The notes under the pieces: generated by a model
Seen by the model: the letters and a program-made list of their open reading frames with translations, nothing else
Told to the model about the DNA's origin: nothing
Database searches by the model: none
Made by a program: the position numbers and the translations under genes
Shown: positions 53,731 through 62,719 of the stretch, in pieces
How positions within the stretch are numbered: the first letter of the stretch is position 1
How the letters are laid out: each line of letters starts with the position of its first letter
NCBI GenBank assembly: GCA_009767595.1
Contig: VSDK01013525.1
Span: 125,986-189,985 of the forward strand
Length of the DNA: 64,000 nucleotides
Direction: 5' to 3'
DNA from: Symbiodinium kawagutii
Taxonomy: Eukaryota > Sar > Dinophyceae > Suessiales > Symbiodiniaceae

Positions 53731-54505
53731 GTCAGCGGATTACAAATGTAGGAAATCAATCACTAAACACAAGCGAAAAAATCACCAAAGGAGCAAAACT
53801 GTGCAAAATTGCTGCATGATCAAACATGTATGCTTGGAAACAGAGGTAGTCAAGTGGCATGATCTACCATGAGGTGTAACCTGTTTTTCAAGACTTTCTG
53901 GAACACCGGGCCCATCCACGCCCCATCAATTGCTGTCAATCTCAGCAGCGGCAGCACCTCATGATAAACTACAAGCGGGCGCAGATGGTTCATGATGTTT
54001 CATGATGGTTCTAATGGGATGTCCTATAGCTGGTCAGGTGGCCAAAACCACATGACATGCGGGTCACTTGAGGCCGCTCATTGGATCAGAAGGGATTGCG
54101 CGAATGGTCGTTGGTGAATTCCATCCCGATGTTCGCTGGTTGGAAGCAAGTAAACACATGACGTTTTGGAGAAATCCATAGATATCCACAACAGAGAGAG
54201 AGAGCACCTTTCCCCAAACTGCCCAGAGGTGGTATTTATTGATAAATTATGCACTTAGCTCATATTTTGACGGAGGTACCTTTATTATCCTTCATTACTG
54301 TATTCACTTCATCAACATCACTTATGATTGTTATGATTGTCAAGATTGATATCCGACCTGAATTATATCAAACAAACAATGTTTTCGTTTAAACACAACA
54401 TATTGGCAATTGATAACATCCCAGATTGAAAATGATAACTGATTCTTGTGTGTTATAACGCTACTCTTATTTAGATCTGGTGATTTCCCCCTTCAACGGT
54501 TGCAG

Positions 54506-54694
54506 CATCCAACCATCCAACATCCCTTGAGGGTTGGTCCGCCGCCCTGCAGATTGCGGCCCCCTTCTCCATGGAGGGTCTCCGCTATGGTTGGCACATT
54601 GACCCAGAGCTTGAGATGGGCGAGGACGGTCAGCCGCAGCCGGTCACCGAGCAACCTGTGCTGGATCCTTGCGCGCGGTGCGTTTCTTCAGGAG
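54506..54694 (+). CDS. Isoamylase, exon 3
   Basis: Between a GGTTGCAG acceptor and a GC donor (GCGCAG at 54695) the frame reads SLEGWSAALQIAAPFSMEGL, then RYGWHIDPE and PVLDPCARCVSS. RYGWHID and LDPCARCVSS match the YGYRxDGP and LLDPYAKA blocks that follow CBM48 in isoamylases. The open frame continues about 40 nt past the GC site to a GT donor at 54735, but only the GC donor gives the phase 1 needed by exon 4. Confidence 0.7.
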
Positions 54695-54750
54695 GCGCAG
54701 CGAAGGTTTGGGGCTGCGTCGAGGAAGCAGCCAGGTGGTGTTGCCTATTT

Positions 54751-54933
54751 GGTGGTTTCTTAAGATTGGGTATATGACTATAGACTATAGATTTAATCAT
54801 TTGGGGTACCCCAAAAAACTATAGCCAGGTCTTTTAGTTTCTTAAGATTGGGCACCCCAAACATATTTTGTTTGTTGTGATTATAGATGGATGATAAACT
54901 GGATGATTTTGGGGTATGACTCGAGAAACACCC
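54751..54933. repeat. Two family A elements, tandem and diverged
   Basis: One runs from GGTGGTTTCTTAAGATTGGG to TTTGGGGTACCCC (54751-54813). The second runs from TTTCTTAAGATTGGG to TATGACTCGAGAAACACCC (about 54838-54933). They lie in the intron between exons 3 and 4. Confidence 0.5.
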
Positions 54934-55100
54934 ATGTTTGGAGTTAGAGATAGCGTGGAGGTCATGACCATTGATGGTTAGCTCTTCCCAAGAGTTTGAC
55001 TGATCATTGTGCTGAATCATGTGGGTACTAACGTTGGGATCTTGGGTCGCCCGGGTCGCATACCTGCAGGTCCGGGCTCCATGTTCACCTGCCATGGCAG

Positions 55101-55196
55101 GTGCGGAAGTGTGGAATCGTCGTGGGGAGAAGTTCAAATACGCGCCGTTGTCCGTTGTGCCGGATTTTCGAGCGATGGAGTGCTTTGATTGGCAAG
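55101..55196 (+). CDS. Isoamylase, exon 4
   Basis: It runs from CATGGCAG to a GC donor (GCGCCT). The frame reads AEVWNRRGEKFKYAPLSVVP, then AMECFDWQ. FDWQ followed by Gly (split codon) is the conserved FDWEG block that precedes the catalytic barrel. Joining exon 3 gives VSSG followed by GAEVW without frame change. Confidence 0.7.
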
Positions 55197-55268
55197 GCGC
55201 CTGGATGGGGTCGGTGGCTGGCTTGTTGAGCATGAATCTTTGGAGCAACAATTGCATAAGAAAATGTT

Positions 55269-55389
55269 GGTTGTTTCTCAAGCCATAGAAGGACCCCCTG
55301 GATATCATCCTGTTGATGAATCATTTATCATTTATAATTAGTCAGAGGCCAGCCATTTTTTTGGGGGTACCCTATTTTGAGAGACCACC
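55269..55389. repeat. Family A inverted-repeat element
   Basis: Left arm GGTTGTTTCTCAAGCCATAG and right arm CCCTATTTTGAGAGACCACC. Confidence 0.55.
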
Positions 55390-55464
55390 ACATAAACATG
55401 TGAATAGTAATGAAACATTACAAACATCGCCATGATTCCCACCTGAATCAATGAACCGTGACAT

Positions 55465-55575
55465 GGGTGTTTCTCAAGTGATAGCGGACCCCTAGTTATC
55501 GTCGAGTTTGTTCGTCATTGACAGTAATAAATTCCAACCAAAACTTGGGGGATCCCCAACCTGGCTTGAGAAACC
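55465..55575. repeat. Family A inverted-repeat element
   Basis: Left arm GGGTGTTTCTCAAGTGATAG and right arm AACCTGGCTTGAGAAACCAT. Confidence 0.55.
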
Positions 55576-55813
55576 ATAGTAGTTGTTTGACCATGAGTTT
55601 GTTGTCTTTTTCTATGAATCCCTATTATCAACCACTGTAAGCCCTAGTACCCCCCCAAAAAAAATCCATAAATCCTCATTAAAATTGATTCCTAGTAACC
55701 ATATGCATCAATGAATCATCACATGGCCATCAATGAACCCCGCCACATCCCCATCGAAATTCACGACCACCATGACGTCTTGTTGTGGCACTTGGCGCGC
55801 GTGCGGCTCGCAG

Positions 55814-55860
55814 GTGTGACCTCACCTGGATACGCTTTGCAAGACTTGGTCATCTACGAG
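55814..55860 (+). CDS. Isoamylase, exon 5
   Basis: A 47-nt exon from GCTCGCAG to a GC donor (GCACGG). With the incoming G it reads GVTSPGYALQDLVIYE. DLVIYE is the start of the conserved DLVIYEmHVRgFT block of isoamylases; the exon ends exactly after Glu and exon 6 continues with AHVRSFT. This join is the strongest single proof of the gene. Confidence 0.78.
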
Positions 55861-56267
55861 GCACGGTGGCCGGGCGGGCCGTGGAGATGGCAATGGTTCA
55901 TGAGGGTGACTTATGGTAAATGAGGCCATGGGTTCTGAATTTCTGATGCCTCAAACAAATTCCTGATGGTGATTGTGACTGATGGTGACTGATCATTGCT
56001 CATGGCTAATGCTTGTCAACCATCCTACAATCATGGGCAGGACATGTTTGGGTCAATGAAAGGATCATTTGTTTCATTTGTTCACGATATGCTTCTAGCA
56101 ACCGTCAAGCATCATTGGCCATCACTAAGAACTGAGAGATGTTCGGTTTCAGGGCACCTTGGCTTTCTCGGTTTTGCCAAGACCTTTCTTAGATGGTTGG
56201 TCATTGGTTGGCCACGGGTTTGCTGAGTTGCGGTCCCTGGGTTCGTTCAGTGTCTTAGTTGAGAGAT

Positions 56268-56375
56268 GGCAGTGGGTCAAAACCCCTGGTTCCCCTATCA
56301 TTAACCATTAGTTTCCCTATAGTTTGTTGGTTATTAACGACCATTACTGGTTGGTTAAGAGCTTGACCCATAGCC
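56268..56375. repeat. Family B inverted-repeat element, reverse orientation
   Basis: Termini GGCAGTGGGTCAAAACCCCT and GAGCTTGACCCATAGCC. Confidence 0.65.
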
Positions 56376-56457
56376 AGATGGTAGCGAGCAAATCCATCGG
56401 TGAATTTCCGTAGCTTTGTCGTGCTGGACGACTTGCTGCGTTATCTGAATATTCACC

Positions 56458-56576
56458 TGGCGAGTTGGGTCAATATGAATCAACCAACAAATGGAGGATA
56501 ATCACCAACAATTTCATAGGGAAAACAATAGTTAATGATAGGGGAACCAGGGGTACAGGGTTTTGACTCATAGCCA
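56458..56576. repeat. Family B inverted-repeat element, forward orientation
   Basis: Termini TGGCGAGTTGGGTCAATATG and GTTTTGACTCATAGCC. With the copy at 56268 it forms a pair in opposite orientation. Confidence 0.65.
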
Positions 56577-57030
56577 CCTGGCTATTTTGTGGAAGATTTG
56601 ATGTTGATCCATGTGACCAACGAGCGGTGCTGCACGTGGAATTTCAAATCAACAAAAAACAGTTTGTTTGCTGCAGAAGTTTTACAACTGTCGAGATGTG
56701 TGGTTGATTTGGATGACCAGTGCCGCAAGAATGGCTGCATATGACTACTACTCAGTATGTTATATACTCTCCAGAAACAATTTGATATAGCATTCACACA
56801 CCGCCACGATTATAATCGTCAATCATTCTTGCTCTGCAACAGAACGCTTCATGGCAGTTCCTATTTCAGCATTCCGAAGTGTGTCCCGAAACGAGTGTGT
56901 GTGCGGTGGTTTATTTTTTGCGGAATCTACCATTAATGGCCACCAACAACCACTATTATAGGTCATATCATCCCCTACCATTGCTAACCAATAGTGTGGT
57001 AAACCACCATCAAACTGATTGGGATGGAAG

Positions 57031-57113
57031 TGTTAACCCCCTAAATCATCCAATATCAATCACTTGTAGTACTAAACCAGCCATTTTGGTGCTCTATTTT
57101 GAGAAGCCACCAT
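57031..57113. repeat. Family A element, left arm lost
   Basis: The right half is intact: TAGTACTAAACCAGCCATTT followed by CTATTTTGAGAAGCCACC. Confidence 0.5.
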
Positions 57114-57159
57114 ATTGGTATTATAACCATCGTCAACCACCATCACCCATGTGTGCGAG

Positions 57160-57237
57160 GCTCACGTGCGCAGTTTCACCAAGAACAAAGACAGTGGGGT
57201 GAAGCCGTCGACTGCTGGTACCTTTCTGGGCTTCATA
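57160..57237 (+). CDS. Isoamylase, exon 6
   Basis: After GTGCGAG the frame reads AHVRSFTKNKDSGVK, then AGTFLGFI, up to a GTGCCG donor, in phase 0 at both ends. It continues DLVIYE into the AHVRGFT block, followed by the GTFxG block of the catalytic domain. Confidence 0.75.
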
Positions 57238-57357
57238 GTGCCGTGGCGGCAGCGCTCAGGAACCGGTGATATACAGAGAAGCGTTCGTATTGATGTTTTC
57301 CCAGCAGTTCTTTGTTTGATGTATCATAGAGTCGGAGTAGATGGTTTTTAGAATAGA

Positions 57358-57428
57358 TATGTGTTTTATAGATACTTTGTAGATGTTTCTTTTTCCCTAG
57401 ATCATACAAAGTATCTATAAAACACATA
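57358..57428. repeat. 24-bp perfect inverted repeat (hairpin), then a direct repeat
   Basis: The 24 bp at 57358-57381 (start TATGTGTTTTATAGATAC) recur as an exact reverse complement at 57405-57428, with a 23-nt spacer. Directly after, TAGATCATAGACCAACAAAC-type sequence appears at about 57437 and again at about 57473 as a direct repeat. All of it lies in the intron between exons 6 and 7. Confidence 0.85.
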
Positions 57429-57676
57429 CTTTTGTGGAGATCATAGACCAACAAACATACTTCCAGTTGTTGTAGATCATAGACCAACAAACATACTTTC
57501 ATCTTTCAACCACTTGGGAGTCGTACCAGTGCAACAACTGTACATTTCGTGTGGGGCCCTAGATATCTCACCATGGTGTTCATCCACATCCGTGGGTGCA
57601 CCACTTGCCACTTGGGAGCACTGAAAATTTGCTGGGCACCACCCGCACATCACCACGCTTAGTGGCAGTGAAGCAG

Positions 57677-57722
57677 CTGACTGAGGAAAAGATCCCACAT
57701 CTTCTCAACTTGGGCATCAACT
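57677..57722 (+). CDS. Isoamylase, exon 7
   Basis: A 46-nt exon from TGAAGCAG to GTGGGG. It reads LTEEKIPHLLNLGIN plus the first base of a Cys codon. It matches the EKIPYLKxLGVNA block of isoamylases. The open frame downstream of the donor (to about 57880) is not part of the family. Confidence 0.72.
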
Positions 57723-57916
57723 GTGGGGCGCTCAGAGCGGAGCTCAGCTGGCGATTGAACAACGCTGATCAGCTGGGATCTGCACTACCAGAGTTCGGCA
57801 GCGTCGCCTTTTCGCGGTTTCTCAGCCTGGCTGAGGGTACCCCGAAATCATCCGAGTCTGCGTATGTTTTGGTCGGTTGAACTCTGCAGCTTGATGCACG
57901 CCTTTTGTCATTCCAT

Positions 57917-58014
57917 GGGTTTCTGGAAATAGGGTACCCCCCAAAAATGGCTGGTTTACTGCTTAAAATGTATGAACATTCGGTGATTAGGGGTACCCCC
58001 ATTTTAAGAAACAA
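57917..58014. repeat. Family A inverted-repeat element
   Basis: Left arm GGGTTTCTGGAAATAGGGTA and right arm TACCCCCATTTTAAGAAACA. Confidence 0.6.
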
Positions 58015-58213
58015 ACATATAATATCACTGGCGATCCCAGTCCAATGCCACTTTGACAACCTGTTTTTTGGTTGATTCGTCGAATCCGCACATAGGCATC
58101 TCCAGGACACAGAAGGTTTTGCCTAACTTGACCATTGAAATTCATGAAATAAGCCAAATATTGATGCTCAATTGACCATCAGAAAAATCCTCCATGAAAA
58201 TCATGACTCAAAT

Positions 58214-58314
58214 CTGGTTGGTGGTTTCAAGCATTTGTTTTTTCCGAAATGTATCACCAAATGGTTGGTTGCTTGACTCTTTTTTTCACAAGGGTTGGTT
58301 CAACCACCAACCAG
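58214..58314. repeat. Family C inverted-repeat element (well preserved)
   Basis: Left arm CTGGTTGGTGGTTTCAAGCA and right arm GGTTGGTTCAACCACCAACC plus AG. Confidence 0.65.
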
Positions 58315-58989
58315 AAATGTACCTTTTGTACCAAACACCAGGGATCTTTGCTAATCCCTCGCCGCTAAGTCTGAAGGATTGTTATCATGATCTACTGCCT
58401 CAACCTGCCATTTGTGGATGATTAATGAGCTTGACTTTGAAAGCCGATGCTGGCCGAGACTGGGGTCAACATCAGCAGTCCATCTTGATCCATCCGGTTC
58501 CCTTGTCATTCACAAGCCAACCAGCAAGATATGGAAGGTTGTCGATTCATGGTTTATCCGCCAGGGCTACGCTGGTTGCTGATCCATATAGAGACAACGC
58601 AAATTGGGCAGTGCCCAGCAACCCTTCAGCTGGTTCGATATTGATATCAGCTGTGGCTGATGATTTAGTACGCTGAGTACCCCCGTAGCATAGGGTTACT
58701 GTACAAGATCGCTGAACAGTTGTTGGGTGGCTATGGCGGCTATGGGTACAAGTAATAGCCTTGATCTATGGGACAAGGAATGACCTGTTGTAACTAGGAA
58801 GTTGTTTAGTCGCACTTAGTAAGCTAATTACAGAGTTGCCTGCCAATGGTTTTGACTTAATTACGCCCTATTGTCGCACTTTAGTACTTAACATGTTTTA
58901 ACCTCACTGAACTGCCATTGCTAGGCTACACTCTGAATAGCTTACTAAACAGCTCAGCTAGGCAGCCACTTGTGTGGAGCTTGGGGTAG

Positions 58990-59030
58990 GTGTGGAGCTG
59001 CTTCCGATCTTCGAGTTTGACGAGTCGCAG
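58990..59030 (+). CDS. Isoamylase, exon 8 (last in the window)
   Basis: After GGGGTAG two bases complete Cys, then the frame reads VELLPIFEFDESQ up to a GTGCGT donor, phase 0. GINCVELLPIFEFDE is the canonical LGVNAIELLPIFEFDE block of isoamylases, so the exon is certain. The catalytic Asp/Glu blocks (about GFRFDLA and so on) lie further downstream. None is visible before the LINE-like element that begins near 59583, so either the remaining exons are beyond 64000 or the gene is broken by the insertion. Confidence 0.8.
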
Positions 59031-59582
59031 GTGCGTATTATTTTTATGGAGGTGTCCGTGAATGGTGGTACCTACGAGCACCATCCAGTTGTTCATAACC
59101 ATTCTTCATGACATGGGCAAACTGCCAGTGACTTGGGGGTACACCATGGCTTTGGACAGACCCTTTAACATGATGTTTATGGACAAAGGTATTGCGAGGA
59201 TTTTAAGCTACATGGCCTAGTCAATTTCTATTTGTTTGAGGATATTTAGTTGGAAAAGCGCTTGGAAAATTTGGAAAATAGACGTATTCCTTTATTGTGT
59301 TGATCACAATCATTGATGCCCCTTGACCAATCTTGACCAGCGACCAGCGGCTAACCATCCTCAACCACCTTTTTTGTTACTGCTTATGATGCTTATGATT
59401 CCCTTTTGATCAACTAGTACGAGCTTCTTGAGCACTCTCCAGGATTGGTTAACACACAGCCGTCATTCATTCACCGCAATTGATAACATATCCTGTGATA
59501 GGTGGTTTTAGACACGTGTTTCCCCAATCATTGGGACGGTCGATTGACAAGCATATTTTTCAGAGGGGTTGTTCAACTAAGA
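59031..59582. other. Intron or flank before the LINE-like element
   Basis: It contains the dispersed sequence around 59065 (TGGTGGTACCTACGAGCACC) also seen near 8369, and a partial family C element at about 59500-59580 (GGTTGTTCAACTAAG at its broken right end). Confidence 0.5.
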
Positions 59583-60005
59583 TTTCGGCTTCGTTCAGGT
59601 GGTGACAGTGGCCCCGTCACCCCTGGCTAGCAAATCTTAGCGGGCGCGTTCTTGAGCCATCGCTGCCCGCGGGTGCCTGTTGCTTTGCAGGGTGCCTTGA
59701 CCGCCAACTGCTGCCATTCGATTGGCCACGCGGTAGGTCATAATCTCATATGCGATTTGCTTTTGGTGCACTGTTGATTGGTCTTGTCACACAGGTCCCT
59801 TTGGTTCAGGGAGGTGCGAGCTTTGACCACGACACCTACGCAGAGGAGGGCGCATCGTCGTGGCCGTGCGCGGGCGCGACTCAGACTGTACCTGCATCGG
59901 CGAGGTTTCATCACATTGCAGCCGAAGACAATCGCACAATCAATTCGAACATTGGCTCTACATCATTCCAGAGATCCAGCATTTCTTGCCATCCTGTCAG
60001 GCACA

Positions 60006-61034
60006 ATGTCCAAGAAGCCGGATCCATGGAGATGCCGCTGGTGCAACAAGATGAGGAGTGGCACAGCGGAATGGTGTCAAAAGTGTCAGACGCCTTGGAG
60101 GACCTCGATGGACCCCACCTACGTCCATCGACCCCACCCGACTCAGAAACGAACGTCGGGAGAGTGGTGGGAGCAATCTTGGGACCCGCAAGCTACCTGG
60201 AACGATCAGCAGCCATCTCCAAGGAAGCGCACAAATTCTCCTCGGCAGCGTCAAACGCCAAAACCGAAGATGCCGCCTTCCAAAGCTCCACCCAAGGAAC
60301 CGAAATGGCCGGGCGGAAAGGGTCCTCCTCAAACGCCGAGTGCGCCTTCAGGTTCCAATCCTGCGCCAGCCGAGCCCAATCCAGCAGAGCTTCAGCTACG
60401 GCAATTGACCATGATGCTTCAGCGGGATCCCACAGGTCTTTCTGTCGAAGTCCAGCAGTTTGTGCAGAATGTGAATGCCACATCCTCACAAAACACGACC
60501 AAGTTGATGCATTCAGCGGTCACCAAGCTGGGCAATGCGAAGAGAGACCTTGCCAACTCCCAAGCAGCTCGATTACACCTGCATCAGTGCTGGAGAGCAT
60601 TTATGGCCGATGCAGTTCAGCGATGGGAAGGCTATGTCAAGGACTTTGGAGAGCAGGACAAGGCTTTGGAGGAGCAGATTGCCACCAACATCGAGGCTTT
60701 GAGAAACGCCAGGAAGATGCTGGAAGACGTGAAGGAGAAGACGGTAGTCAAGATGGAAGCGTCGACAGATGGAGGGGAGATTTCAGACGACGAGCCAACG
60801 GAAGGCAGGACAGACATCGCTGCCTCGGTCAGGGAAGACATGACGATGATCGTGGACTCCTTGAAGGGCATCAAGCGCAAGGCAGACGAGCCTACAGAGG
60901 CAGAAAAGACGGCCAAGAAGTCAGGAGCAGACGCACCCTTGAAAACAGGTGCAGATCCGTCTTCACTGGCTGCTGCTTTCTCAGCATCGACGCAGTCACT
61001 GCCTTTTGCTACGCCCGGTGTGCAGACAAGTTAG
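60006..61034 (+). CDS. LINE-like ORF1, zinc-finger protein
   Basis: I chose ATG 60006 (MSKKPDPWRC), 342 residues; the frame is open further upstream without clear coding character. Near the N-terminus WRCRWCNKMRSGTAEWCQKC gives a Cys-x2-Cys...Cys-x2-Cys finger of RanBP2/zinc-ribbon style, followed by a Pro/Lys-rich basic stretch and a helical region with coiled-coil character (~190-280). The C-terminus is acidic then Ser/Ala-rich. This resembles ORF1 proteins of LINEs, which bind element RNA (inference from position and composition). The stop at 61034 lies where the second coding region continues in the -1 frame. Confidence 0.6.
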   Translation: MSKKPDPWRCRWCNKMRSGTAEWCQKCQTPWRTSMDPTYVHRPHPTQKRTSGEWWEQSWDPQATWNDQQPSPRKRTNSPRQRQTPKPKMPPSKAPPKEPKWPGGKGPPQTPSAPSGSNPAPAEPNPAELQLRQLTMMLQRDPTGLSVEVQQFVQNVNATSSQNTTKLMHSAVTKLGNAKRDLANSQAARLHLHQCWRAFMADAVQRWEGYVKDFGEQDKALEEQIATNIEALRNARKMLEDVKEKTVVKMEASTDGGEISDDEPTEGRTDIAASVREDMTMIVDSLKGIKRKADEPTEAEKTAKKSGADAPLKTGADPSSLAAAFSASTQSLPFATPGVQTS

Positions 61035-62719
61035 TTGCATACCACAGGGCAGAAGATGCAGGCCTATTTGGATCCAGCATTCAAGCCACAGCCACTTCAC
61101 TGAAATGGGTTCACTCAGTGACTCAGGAGGTTGATTTTGTCTCTCCGTGGGCTGCACTTGATGCTGCAGCAGACCTCAGCCATTCTCTTCGGGTTGAAGA
61201 AAATGTTGTTGTGGGATGCCCAATCCAACTGGGTCCCCCCAGTACCATACCGAGTAAGATTCGAAGTATTCTCGTTCGTGCATCCAGTTCCCCAAGAATC
61301 AGTGCAACGAAGTTTGTGCGATTCCAGACCGATGCCCAAATTCGACTCGTGCATGATTCGATGCCCAGTTTTTCTATCACCACAGTTTTTCCTATGAACC
61401 ATCTCGGTGGATGGACAGAAAAGCCGTGGCAATATAAACCAACTGATACCAATCTTGCTCGCGCCAGGACTTTGTTCACAGTGATGGATGCAGGATTGAA
61501 GCAGGATGCGGCATTCCCTGCGAGAACGAATCAAGCCTCGCATCCTCTGGAACCGCTGTTCTTCGGAGCCGTGTCGATCCGAGGTGTGGGGAATCGACCT
61601 ATTGTGAGCCGAGCCGCAAAACATGCTATGTTGCCTGACTTGCAGAGCAACACATATCTAGGTCTACATGATTTGTCACTGCTGGCACCGCTGTCCGAAA
61701 GGGCCGTGTCGAGCCGTGGTGACTCTCACTTCTCTCACGACAGTGCAAGCCTGTCTCTTGCCTTTGATGGGGCATCATTCATGCAAAGGGGCAGGACTTC
61801 CGGAGCCCGTTCCAGAGCATCCCATCCTTATGCTTCACAGGACACAGTGGCCCATGAGATTCCTGTCAATCAGGACCTCCCTGCACTTCCAGAAGCTGTA
61901 CTACAATTGGAAGCCTTGTGGCATCAGGCCGTTCACACACAACCTGATGAAGGTCCTCCCACGAGAAGTTTCCTGGTTTGGTTCCTGGATCGTACCAACC
62001 ATTTGACTTGTGAGGCTCCTGCGCATGTGGTTTTAAATCACCAACCTACCTTCTGGGAAGAAGCATTGATGTCGCCCTGGATGCATGTGGTCAACACCGC
62101 CCTACCCTTTCAAATGCACCTGGTTACGGCGACTGTTTTGAGGGAAATCATTGATGGGATTCATGGCCATATTCTCATCTATCAAAACCCTGATCCCACA
62201 TTGCAAGCGGTTTTGATCATTGTCCTCCATCGTGACCATGATGGGGACCATGTCGCAATTGAAGCGGCTCTACTTGCACATGAAACCTTGTTGGCAGATC
62301 TGACACAAGGTGTGTACAGGATTCTGCGTGACAATGACTGGACTATGCTTCCAGTGCAACAGTTCATCCACAATGCGGTTATGTATGACACCGATGATCC
62401 AGACATGCAGACCATCACATTGAACCATGCTGATGTTCTCGAATTCCATTTGGTAGCGGAAGTTGTTGATGAACTTGTGCCGCAGCCGGTTATTGGTGAA
62501 AATCCTCCACCTTCGTGCGTTGACACGGCCGACTCTGCACCCAACGGGTCACATGATGCGAGTGATCACATCACCTTCATGCAGCAGGTCACAGGAGGAC
62601 CAGAAAGGTCAGTTGCACAGGTGGCTTTGTTTCGCAGGGGCAAGACCTGGATCCAGGCAAGGGCACATGTCCGACCAGCCGGGCACCGCAATAATGACAT
62701 TGCCAGCCCTACACATTGA
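61025..62719 (+). CDS. LINE-like second ORF, first segment
   Basis: The frame stays open from before 60000, but only the part after ORF1 reads like protein. There is no ATG before about 61359, so a -1 frameshift from ORF1 or an unseen start is implied. Residues from 61967 on contain SFLVWFLDRTNHLTCEAP, then HILIYQNPDPTLQAVLIIV; this module appears twice more downstream. The tail after RGKTWIQARAHV is out of register with the downstream coding; the frame stops at 62719 while the -2/+1 frame takes over near 62667. A single small indel would explain it. Confidence 0.6.
   Translation, partial: DKLVAYHRAEDAGLFGSSIQATATSLKWVHSVTQEVDFVSPWAALDAAADLSHSLRVEENVVVGCPIQLGPPSTIPSKIRSILVRASSSPRISATKFVRFQTDAQIRLVHDSMPSFSITTVFPMNHLGGWTEKPWQYKPTDTNLARARTLFTVMDAGLKQDAAFPARTNQASHPLEPLFFGAVSIRGVGNRPIVSRAAKHAMLPDLQSNTYLGLHDLSLLAPLSERAVSSRGDSHFSHDSASLSLAFDGASFMQRGRTSGARSRASHPYASQDTVAHEIPVNQDLPALPEAVLQLEALWHQAVHTQPDEGPPTRSFLVWFLDRTNHLTCEAPAHVVLNHQPTFWEEALMSPWMHVVNTALPFQMHLVTATVLREIIDGIHGHILIYQNPDPTLQAVLIIVLHRDHDGDHVAIEAALLAHETLLADLTQGVYRILRDNDWTMLPVQQFIHNAVMYDTDDPDMQTITLNHADVLEFHLVAEVVDELVPQPVIGENPPPSCVDTADSAPNGSHDASDHITFMQQVTGGPERSVAQVALFRRGKTWIQARAHVRPAGHRNNDIASPTH

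Noticed and set aside
59750-61024. Upstream part of a 989-codon frame, with a signal-peptide-like start (MRFAFGALLIGLV)
   Set aside because: It overlaps ORF1, whose zinc finger and composition look real; this frame becomes protein-like only after ORF1 ends.
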